The notes under the pieces are model-generated. The model was not told the DNA's origin, did no database searches, and saw only the letters and a program-made list of their open reading frames with translations. The translations under genes and the position numbers were made by a program. Below, piece after piece: positions 55,901 through 64,000 of a stretch of DNA of 64,000 nt (its first letter is position 1; each line of letters begins with the position of its first letter). Where the stretch lies: contig OX453276.1 in assembly GCA_949710005.1 (NCBI GenBank), positions 4,709,201 to 4,773,200 of the forward strand, written 5' to 3'. Source of the stretch: Ricordea florida (taxonomy: Eukaryota; Cnidaria; Anthozoa; Corallimorpharia; Ricordeidae).

Positions 55901-58900
55901 CGATCTAAGATCGTAAGTCGGGCAACAGGTAGACGTGCTGTTATGAGTGTTGACCACTTATGATGCGGAGTGGTCCAAAAAAGAAATGCTAAGGGTACCA
56001 AGGTCCTGGTTTCCAATGTGGCATCTTTGTTGTCGTTTCCTCGAGCTTCATCGCGAGGCACCTTGTCTTTATCAGCAAATGCTCTTCTGTCGCTCTGTCC
56101 ACATTTTCTGTTCACTGGTAACTCGTTTGATTTCTGGTTTGATTCTAGTCAGACATTCGCTAAATCATTTGAATCTTTTGCTATTTTCAGTTCGCGGAAC
56201 GACTCGTTTCGAAATATACGCTCATTACACACGCCATTTTTTAGAGTGGGTCTACCGCGAACGGTGTGTGGGTCTGTATGTTTGAGCGTAGAAAAGATGA
56301 CACCATTTGTTTTCGACATATTCGCAATCGACTTCGACATCGTAGAAAGGATGCGCCCGTAATAGGAGTCTGCGGTATTCCCCATTGCACGTGACTGCGA
56401 TTTGCGATGAAACTCGAGTGTAAACCTATAGTCGGTTGCCCGACTAATAAAGCGTTTGTAATCTATTCAGGTGAGTCTTGCAGCTCTTTTGTTCTCTTTG
56501 AGTGCGTTTTCCGATCTCTTTCGATGACTTCTAATCGAGAAAGCATTCACCAAGGTCATGAAGCTTTCAGTGAGCATTCTAGAGGCCGTCAGGGTGCATT
56601 TATGTCATTTTCAGCTTTGATTTTCAATCGATCGGATTTAGTCGACATTATTTCGTGGAGATCGGATCCATCGATGGTTAGGATAGAGAATTAGCCTAAA
56701 TACAAACACGCTACTAACGGCAGCGCTCACTTCTCAGTGAGAACCCCTAGTCAATAGACCTTATTCGCTTGTACATTTTGTTTCCCAATACAGATCATTT
56801 GGTGATATTCAGGAGATTTGATCCTTTGTCTTGTTCATTAAAAAGAGTGCATGCAAGCTTGAATATGTCTGCCTGCACTCTTTTTAATGAACAAGACAGA
56901 GGACCAAATCTCCTCAGTATCATCACATGATCTGTATTGGGAAAAAAATGTACAAGCGAATAAGGTCTATCCACTACTAAAGGTAATTAATCTTTGTCAT
57001 TGCTATTGACTAGATTACGCTTAAAGGTTAGAGCAATTTATTCATTTCATACCTTTAATTTTATTGACGAATTGTACTTAAATTCGCGACTTTTCATGTG
57101 CTTCTTACCTGCCGTGGGACCATGCTTATTAGCAATGTTGATGATCTTGTAGAACTCCTCGTCCATTTGAGGTATCTTCGAGCCGGAGCCCTGTTGATGA
57201 AATGGTGGCCCACCTCCAAAGTTATACATAGCTGAAGCATCGGTTACTGGACCTCCCTGGGATTGCTGCATTCCTTCCAAGCCAGGAAAACCACTGTCCT
57301 CGTTATTTAAGGGTTGGCCATTAATTTGGGTATATCCGTTTACTTCTGGGTTTGTCTCGGGTTGGTTGCTGTTGTCCTTGTCATCAAGCGCAGCCATACT
57401 ATATCCAGAAGGTGAACTTATTGTTCCTCCTCCCATGTACTCGTGGTTACCTCCTCCTTCCTCGTTGGAATTTGAAGTCACTGAGGGGCCAAAGTTTACA
57501 ACATTAGCATTTTCATTTGGGTTAATACCCTCCTGGTTCTGGGTCCCTTCGCTGTTGGCCTCTTGGGGAAAACCAGATGGCTCTTTTAGTGCTTCTTCGA
57601 TGGAGGAAGCATAGTGGGTACCAGCTGGGGCCTCATTCTTTTCGCCTCCCTCATTTCCCTGCTCGCTGGTGTAGCTTGCCATGTTTTGTCCTTGCTGCTC
57701 CGCCATAGACTGCTGACCTTCTGTTCCAAATAATGCACCGTAAGAGTTGGAAGACGTCGTGAGGCTTTGGGCTTCCACTGGTGGTCCTTCATTTTCCTGC
57801 GACTCTTCACTCTGTTGCTGCTGCTGATACTCTTGTGATTGGTCTTGCTGCTGAAGCTGCTGTTCACCAAACACCGGAACTTGCCGCTCCAACTCCTGAG
57901 GCGGTGGCTGTTGATAAAAATCTTGAGGCTGCTCCTGGTGAAAGCTGTCTCGACCGAAACCAGTTTGGTCACCGGGAGATTGCTGTTGCCCCTCTTCGAT
58001 GACTTGTTCTTGGCCTTGGGCTGCCTGTTCTGTTTGGAACTGCACTTGTCCTCCTTCCACTACCTGTCCCTCCTGGCCCTCAACTCCTCCCAGTTGGCTC
58101 TCTGAATTTGTATTTATTTGCTCCTCACTTTGTTCCTGCGGCTGTGTGTAAGCTTCCTGCTGCATCTGAACCGCTTGCTCGAGCTTATCTGGTTGTGTAC
58201 CCTCGGCTTCTTCGCTTCCAAGGGGAGCAAAGCTTGCCACTGATTGCTGACTGTTCTCTTGCTGATATTCATTATCCTGAGCATTAGAATACTGTGAAAA
58301 GGGGTTACCCATATCTACTGCTTGTTGTTGCGGAGCCTGCTGGTCTTGATCGGCTACACCCTGTCCTTGGGTAGCCCCTAGCTCTGTAGCATAACCTTCG
58401 CTCGGAGCACCTCCACCGACCATAACCGGCTGATATACCTCCGACTGTTCGCGAACCGGGTTAAAGGATTGAATAAGCCCGTATTTCTTGAATATCTTCT
58501 TTTTCTTCTTTTTGTGCTTTTGTTTGTTTGAATACCCTTTTTTCGCTGATTTAGAGGGTTGTGTTATGTTCTTATGCTGTACTGATTCAGTAATTTTATG
58601 TTCTGTTGCAGAGCGATTGTTATCAGCTTTAATGACCACATGGGAGCTTAATGTATGTTTCAAGTCATTTTTCGCTTCCTTGTTCAGCGATGGTCTTTTC
58701 TTATCAAAATAAGTCGTCGAGGAAGTCTCTTTCGAATCCACTTTAAATTCACCATCCTTTTGACGTAAAGTTCTTTTTGCGTTCAAGTTCCCCACCGGGA
58801 TTTTTTTCTTGTCACTCCTCTCTGTCTCCCAATATCTTGTAGATTTCTTTACATGATTTCCATTTGGTTGTGTTTCTTTTTGGCAACTTTGTTGAATTAT

Positions 58901-58954
58901 CAACTGTAACACATAAAAAAGAAAAACTAGTTCACAACAACGAAAACTTTTCAT
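50815..58954 (-). CDS. Gene B: secreted Gln-rich / EGF / 11x minicollagen-type CRD protein (5 exons, ~1421 aa)
   Basis: Exons 5' to 3': 57109-58954, 55082-55195, 54400-54510, 54067-54165, 50815-52910. All four introns are GT-AG and phase 1; the joined sequence is 4266 nt (1422 codons with stop). The start at 58952-58954 is preferred over in-frame upstream codons because it gives a clean signal peptide (MKSFRCCELVFLFYVLQLII). Domains: basic Lys-rich segment (~30-180), Gln/Glu/Gly-rich segment (~190-615), three short EGF-like modules (~616-723), eleven minicollagen-type CRDs (732-1339), basic tail. The CRD pattern is that of Hydra minicollagens and NOWA, where it forms the disulfide-linked nematocyst wall. 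No Gly-X-Y collagen stretch, lectin or SCP domain is present, so it is neither a minicollagen nor NOWA. Candidate capsule or matrix structural protein. Confidence 0.85.
53096..53387. mobile_element. MITE with AGGGACGGACCATTAGAAAA ends
   Basis: AAGGGACGGACCATTAGAAA/AGTGATGG on the left and the exact complement at the right. The interior has a poly-G run and a repeated TTGCATGAATTTTTTTT-like unit. hAT-like ends; target duplication not clear. In the gene B intron between exons 54067-54165 and 50815-52910. Confidence 0.75.
53437..53825. repeat. Two adjacent SINE remnants
   Basis: 53437-53620 matches the tRNA-derived SINE (CCAGCTCCCAGTTGGCTTTA). 53625-53825, on the minus strand, has a tRNA-like head (TAGTGTAGTGGTTAGCGTGC) and a tail with CTCTCTCCACCCAGGTGTA and ATAAATGGGTACC, a tail type I associate with widespread animal SINEs; family name not certain. 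Confidence 0.6.
54067..55195 (-). CDS. Gene B exons 2-4: three short EGF-like modules
   Basis: Exon 55082-55195 encodes VKGCKGCPPHASCIDKVC and then a cysteine-free stretch, so it is a half EGF. Exon 54400-54510 encodes CNECHYNARCEKTGCVC with GYTGDGQDC, a full nidogen-like EGF. Exon 54067-54165 encodes CLPGCKQHGKCIKGFCLC with YFNGHEC. All are phase 1 at both ends. The C-x2-C...A-x-C...G-x-C-x-C...GDG-x-x-C subtype matches one module in gene A (11571-11663) and two in gene C (62534-62641, 63046-63144), so these three genes probably drew on the same module set. Confidence 0.8.
55349..55453. mobile_element. Foldback MITE, AGGGTAGTGAATCATG ends
   Basis: Arms of ~48 bp: GGTAGTGAATCATGTAAGCC with TATCCCGAGATC, and complement. 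In the first intron of gene B. Confidence 0.75.
55740..56700. other. Unexplained CpG-richer block in gene B first intron
   Basis: Overlapping ORFs of 93-130 codons on both strands, higher CG content than its surroundings, and similar ~35-bp sequences at both ends (CGATGGTTCGGATAGTTAAT near 55760 and CGATGGTTAGGATAGAGAAT near 56672) in direct orientation. No domain recognised; it could be an old insertion or an intronic promoter. Confidence 0.35.
56755..56970. mobile_element. Foldback MITE with ~100-bp arms
   Basis: ATAGACCTTATTCGCTTGTA at the left and its complement at the right; inner arm TTGTTCATTAAAAAGAGTGC also inverted. It ends ~140 bp before gene B exon 1. Confidence 0.8.
57109..58954 (-). 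CDS. Gene B exon 1: signal peptide and Gln/Glu/Gly-rich low-complexity region
   Basis: Encodes about 615 residues. After the signal peptide there is a basic stretch peaking at KQKHKKKKKKIFKK, then a long acidic, Gln-rich stretch with motifs such as QQDQSQEYQQQQQSEES and frequent GQ, EQ and QQ, then an Asn/Gly/Ser-rich part ending at NKHGPTAG. No cysteine is present after the N-terminal portion. The donor is CAG|GTAAGAAG in phase 1. A disordered, charge-segregated region (basic then acidic) is visible directly. It has the composition of silk- or glue-like proteins, but no homology to a named one is claimed. Confidence 0.82.
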
Positions 58955-61095
58955 ATTTTGGCTACATATCTTTTCTTCTTGTACTAGCGAAAACAGGTCG
59001 TTAATTAATAATAAAACGTATTGTCTTTTAGTCATGGAATATAGGTAACTTGAAAACAATTCGGTGTCCAGTGGCTATTGTTTGCTTTTCATTACACACG
59101 TCAACTACAGCGTTCAACCTGTTGAGCAGAAAAACACCCCAGAATTGCGTTATTTGTGATTGGGTGTATTTACAAAAGGCTGGTTCTTTATGTTTTGCTC
59201 TAGTGGTCGCTCTCCATTAGTGTCATCAAAGAGTACAATTCATACACTTTATTCGATGTTTTGCGAGATAATACGCGCGTATATTTCACGAGTTGCGTAG
59301 CAATGAAATTAAACTGTTTTAAAACTTTCTGAAGGATTTTATATGATGAGTTAACGTATGGTAGAGTACGCTCAAGTTACGTGATGCCTGTTGTTTGAGG
59401 TCAGAAAAGTTCACGGACATAAATGGACATCCATACCATCATTAGACGGAGTTGCCTCAGCGATACCAGCAATTTTAGACCCACCTACCAACACAAGTCT
59501 AAATAGAGAGTCTGAGTGATGCCGCCAGAGCTGTCTAGAAAATGTGATGTCGTTTTTATGCCAAGAATTACAAGAAAGTTACCCAAACATTTATAGCAAA
59601 AGTTTAATCAAAGAAAATACGTTTTAAACAATCTGGTTCGCCGATCCTCTTTAAGCTAGAGCTATCATCTGCTAAGCTTTGACCACCTCGCCTTCTCACA
59701 ATTTCAGATTTTTCGTTTATGCCTAAACCTTTGTAATATTTTGAAACTTATGCACGGTTTCCATGTAAGCTTAGTTAAGTTCATGATAGTGACACCGACT
59801 TACTTATCTACTTACTTAATTATCCACTTCAACTCGGCAGGACACATCACCAAAAATCCCTCACTAATTCCCTTTGCTAATTGGGTCTGTTAGGCAGCCA
59901 GGCTTTATTATTGACTGTATGTACCAACCTGTTTGTTTAAATCAATCCTTGATCTAATTTAGGAATACGACTGGAATAACCAAAACACATCGGTTAAAAT
60001 TGTATGTTTATTTTGATGAAACGAGCAGCTCTTAAGTAATAAAACTATGTAAATCAGCAAGAGTAAATTTATTAATAACATTTAATATTATCATAAGACT
60101 CTTTTTTTCTCTTCTATTTTTTCCAATTCGCAGAGGCTGCATCTAGTGGGGTCGTACACAGGGCTGCGCGCCATTTCAAGCCCTGCTCGCTTCATCCTGT
60201 GAGGCCCTCATCCGGTAAATTATTTTTATGTTTTCGAATAAAAGTGCGCGGGGCCGCACGGATCAAATGATGATATTGAGTTGTAAAATGATGATATTGA
60301 CTTGTAAAATCATGATATTGACTTGTAAGTCGTATTGACTTGTAAAATAGAAGGGGTAACCGGTATGTAGAAGCATTTGTGTCAACAAGTACTTTGTTAT
60401 TTTGAACGCTTACTGATCATGAGTCAGCTACAACTTTGTGTTATTCTGCAAAACTCTGGGGCCGGTTGTTCGAAGACCGATTAGCGCAAAACCCAGGGTT
60501 AAATTTTAACATGGGTTTCTTTTCCTCTTCTTTTCATTTTGGTGAAACAGCACCTATTAATTGAACTTAGCTTTCTTGCCGTCAGTAATAATATATCATG
60601 ATCGGACATGGGAAGTCGGACCCAAGATGGAAGCGGATATCGTGTATTTTAGAAGTTAACTAGTGGAGATGGTGGGCTATTCGCAGTTGACTCCCTGCAT
60701 TCCTTTAATAAAAAAAGTTAAGATCAATTATATGCATACAAATATCACCATCAATCAATAGAAAAAGTGCATTAAGATTGTGATTCTCTTACTATGTTAC
60801 AACACGCAGTAATGATAGTATTTAAGGCTTCCCTTTGGAAGCTTAGATGTCCATGCACTGTTAATTAAGTTTGTATACATTGCTAGCAAGTGATTCTCGT
60901 AGTACGCCATAAAAATTCTGTGAACAAGATTGCATTCAAATCATTCAAGACTGTTGCATGGAATTTAAGACTTCACTTCATTGTTATTAAAGTTTGCATG
61001 CATCTTTGTTGAATGATTCTCGTAGTGCACCATAAAGCGCTAACAAGACAGCATCCAAGGCCGTTCCTTGGATGTGAAGGCCTCCATCTTGTCTT
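58955..61095. other. Spacer between genes B and C
   Basis: Contains the gene B promoter region (no TATA box identified), a short tandem ATGATATTGACTTGTAAAA block near 60268-60350, a MITE fragment (60462-60530) and the gene C 3' flank. Just beyond the gene C stop, ATTCTCGTAGT(G/A)C(A/G)CCATAAA occurs twice (60893, 61017), a local duplication of ~125 bp. No gene supported. Confidence 0.45.
60462..60530. repeat. Left-end fragment of the 38322 MITE family
   Basis: GGGGCCGGTTGTTCGAAGAC followed by GATTAGCGC and CCAGGGTTAAATTTTAAC matches 38323-38390. No right end found. Confidence 0.55.
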
Positions 61096-63856
61096 TTAAA
61101 GTTTGTATACATCGTTAGCGATTGGTCCACCGACTCCATTTAGGCACTTCTCTGACGGACCGTATCTCTTGTAACTTGTATCATCCGAACCACCAAAACA
61201 CTGTCCGCCATTTTGTATCGCAAAAACACGGAATCCCAGTCTTTTTGCTACGTCTGCGCACTTGCTAATTGGTTGGTGTCTTGTTCGGTAATCTCCGGAA
61301 AGAAGCGGATCCAAGCCTTCCATCACCATCATTGCCCTCTTTGAGGGATCTCTCCATTCTGTCGTGTCTGACCAACAACCCACATTGCGGTACTCTGTGA
61401 CGATTATGTCTTCTGTTTGCAGGAAAAACCGGGTTTAATTTTATTAGCAATAAATTGAATAGGGAGCCAATTAGATAACCCAAAGGGAGACAAAGCGAAA
61501 CTCCACGACGACGTCAATTACGATACAATGAAACAATGAAACTGCACATGCAATATACACTCCACCACTTTTCTTCGCCTTCCTCTGGAAAGCAGAAAAC
61601 TTACACGACATGGAGTATGACGGCACTGATCAATCGCGTTAATGAATGAAACCCATGACATGCACATGCACGCAAAATACAATTTGGTAAGTTTCTTTGC
61701 TGTTCTCTGCAAAACGTGGAATGACCCTTTCAAAGTTCTTGAAGACGTGAGGTTACAACCTAAAATGTTTTTGTCACTACTTAGCGTTTTCAGCCTTCCG
61801 TAAAACTTGGGCCTTCTTTATAACTTACCTGACCATTGCTTTGCTCTTGATGTTGGATCTGCGTCAAGTACTGAACTCACAGATTTCGTACCCTGCTTTA
61901 CGGTTGGGGATACCGGAAGTGACTGCACGATAGCTATTAGGGATGAAATGGAATAAGATATTGACAAGACCTTGTAAAAGCTGATCAATTCCACTATCTG
62001 AGAAACTCCTACCCCTCCCCTCCCCTAATCCAAAAAATCATAATAAATGAAAAAGTTCGCGTTAATGTTGTGTTAGGGGAGGGGTAGGTGCACAGTTGCC
62101 CAGATACTTACATTGATCCGCAAATAGTTATAACTATGCAAATGTTTAATTCTATGAGAATTTTTAATGGCCGAAATAGTAATAACCTCCCTCTTTTACC
62201 TTACGGTGGTACAAATTACTTGATCAACTTGTTTGATTATCGCAACTTCTTGGTTGTATAAAGCCTATCCTAGAACGAGGTGTATTTAAGGGATGGGGGG
62301 AAGGAAGGGGAGTTTGGGGGTTACAAATACAGCAATACTGCTTCAACAAATAGCTCAATGTACCGAAACCACTTGATTTCGCAATACCACAATGCCACAG
62401 TTTCAAATAAAAATTACCGCAATACCGCTCCAAAAATAACGCAATGCCCCATTACAGTAAACCCTTAAGTTCCCCTCTAAACAGAACCGTTATCAAGATG
62501 TTACTAAGTCAAAAATTCTGCAGTCTTACTTACGTATGCAAGCTCGTTTTCCTGACGTATTCATATAGTAACCTGGGTTACAGATGCAAGCACTGCCGCC
62601 AATGCAGGAGGCGTTTGAAGGACAGTTACACTTTCGTTTGACTATAGGAAAAACGAAGTGTGAAGTACAATCGTTGCATTTACAAGCAAATAGGCGTTAT
62701 CACCTGACCGTGTGGAGTGGAAGAAACTGAACAAAAGCGATATCCTGCTATTGCTTAACACACATGTTTAATAGCAAGTGATAATGCATTAGAGAACGAC
62801 AAAGAAAATCAGGCACCTCGAAGTGTTTTGTTATCCGACGAGACTCGGCATACTTTTGTATCGTTAACTTCTCCTTCAAAAAATAGTTTCGTTCGAGAGG
62901 CTATATCAACCAATCGAGACGTGTTTGATCGCATATCAAACACCTTTAATTTTGCCGAAAATACTCTGCCTTGCGTCGTCTTTCCAACTCTCGTTCTTTG
63001 TTACATCAATAATGGTGATCCAGGTTAATACAATCTTGCCCTTACCTTTCTTACACGAGTAGCCATCTCCTAGAAATCCCTTTCGACAGAAACACTTCCC
63101 GTTAATACATCGAGCGTGAGGATCGCACTCTGCGCACATGTCCACTAGAAAGAAAAAAAAACACAGCAAATTAACATTTTATCGTAATAACCAAGAAGAA
63201 AACGATGTAAGTGTCAAAGCAAAGAGTAGCAGGGGTGGATCCAGTGGGGAGACGTGGGGGGGGGGGGTTGATTGGGTGGCTAGCCACTCCCAATTAGAAC
63301 ATCCCAGAAAAAAATAAACCAAATAAATAAAACAAAACAACAACAACAAAAAACAAAGAAATAACACTATAAAGAGATAAAAAATTATATAATCTAGGTA
63401 CGTCCGGTGCCAAAAAACTTACGAAGCCAATTAACCTCACAATGTACAAGGTAGGCAAAACTGAGTTGAATAATCATGCAATCTTTGGAAATTTCTTAAT
63501 TTGAAGCTATGCAAATTTGCAATTTCAAAACAAGGCTTAGCAGTGAAATTTTCTCGTCTGACGTAAACTTGCGTAAGGACTATTGCAACGTTTTGGGGGT
63601 ATCCGTTGTAAAAATATATACTCAACATTTTCTAAGGTGGACGATTGATATTAGCCACCGCCTTTAAAAAATCCTGGATCCGCCCCTGAGTAACGGCCTT
63701 CTTAGCCAATCATGGAAGCCAGCTACTTACCGTCACAAAACCTTCCTTTATATCGCGCGTTAGGACAAAGGCAGTCAAAATCTTGATTGACTCCAGTTTC
63801 TTTACACAGTCCTCCATTTAAACAAGGGTTGGGATGGCAAACTGCTTTGGGCGGCG
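61096..63856 (-). CDS. Gene C: EGF modules with C-terminal GCW...NGG domain (3' part of gene)
   Basis: Exons seen: 63731-63856 ([15 protein letters not shown]), 63046-63144 (short EGF, CAECDPHARC...GDGYSC), 62534-62641 (short EGF, CNCPSNASC...), 61829-61933 (Ser/Thr/Pro linker), 61096-61412 (terminal). All junctions are GT-AG and phase 1; the gene continues beyond the window to the right. The terminal exon encodes GCWSDTTEW...RAMMVMEGLDP...VFAIQNGGQCF...YKRYGPSEKC...GGPIANDVY, about 95 residues. I know this domain type from many cnidarian multidomain secreted proteins, but I cannot assign a trusted name or function; a small-molecule or glycan-binding role is only a guess. Order and EGF subtypes tie it to genes A and B. 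Confidence 0.8.
61995..62122. mobile_element. MITE with CCCCTCCCCTAA inverted ends, copy 2
   Basis: CCCCTCCCCTCCCCTAATCC paired with GTTAGGGGAGGGGTAGGTG, then CCCAGATACTTACATTGATC. Left outer end is degraded. In a gene C intron. Confidence 0.6.
62185..62265 (+). repeat. Penelope-like 3' tail fragment
   Basis: CTTTTACCTTACGGTGGTAC...CTTGTTTGATTATCGCAA matches the tail after the hammerhead-like motif at 18360-18470. Confidence 0.4.
63229..63688. mobile_element. MITE with GGGGTGGATCCAG ends
   Basis: CAGGGGTGGATCCAGTGGGG at the left and TCCTGGATCCGCCCCTGAG at the right are inverted, ~460 bp apart. AT-rich interior. In the gene C intron between exons 63046-63144 and 63731-63856. Confidence 0.65.
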
Positions 63857-64000
63857 CTGTAGTCGCAGAGAGGCAAAAAAATGAGCTGAGTCAGTACAGG
63901 GGCCCATCACTGATGAGCTCCTTGGCAGTTTTTGATTCTTTCAGTACCAATTAATCTTCCTTGTTTATGATAAGACAGACGAGCAATTACAACTAAAGTA

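Overview
The window is animal nuclear DNA, almost certainly from a cnidarian and most likely a hexacoral (stony coral, corallimorph or sea anemone). Three things point there: short symmetric exons in long AT-rich introns, many short foldback and hAT-like MITEs and tRNA-derived SINEs, and a gene encoding eleven cysteine-rich domains with the nematocyst minicollagen spacing C-x3-C-x3-C-x3-C-x3-CC. I cannot name the species. All three genes I can support lie head-to-tail on the minus strand, and all encode secreted, modular, EGF-containing proteins.

Gene A (3488-45872, 39 exons joined by hand, predicted 2392 residues) has a signal peptide, a Leu/Ala/Pro-rich N-terminal region, about 28 EGF modules (mostly one per exon) interrupted by five linker exons, one LamG-type domain split over four exons, and a 717-residue Gln/Pro/Tyr-rich tail ending in a lysine/arginine cluster. 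Gene B (50815-58954, 5 exons, predicted 1421 residues) has a signal peptide, a Gln/Glu/Gly-rich region of about 590 residues, three short EGF-like modules, eleven minicollagen-type cysteine-rich domains (CRDs) and a basic tail. Gene C (61096 to beyond 63856, 5' end outside the window) has EGF modules and a C-terminal GCW...NGG domain. Nearly every intron is phase 1, and each joined coding sequence stays in frame to its stop, which strongly supports the models. All three genes also carry one rarer EGF subtype, which suggests they are a related cluster.

The 3.5 kb before gene A, the 4.9 kb between A and B and the 2.1 kb between B and C contain no gene I can support. Introns and spacers hold MITEs (two copies with perfect 8-bp target duplications), a 2-kb element with terminal inverted repeats, SINEs, a cluster of tRNA-like heads, Penelope-like fragments with hammerhead-ribozyme-like motifs, and several tandem arrays, including an 0.8-kb pentamer array that creates spurious long ORFs. 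The finding I rate highest is gene B: an EGF plus minicollagen-CRD protein without a collagen domain, whose architecture I do not recognise as a described family. It is a candidate structural protein of the nematocyst wall or another disulfide-linked extracellular matrix. All functional statements are inferences from domain content.
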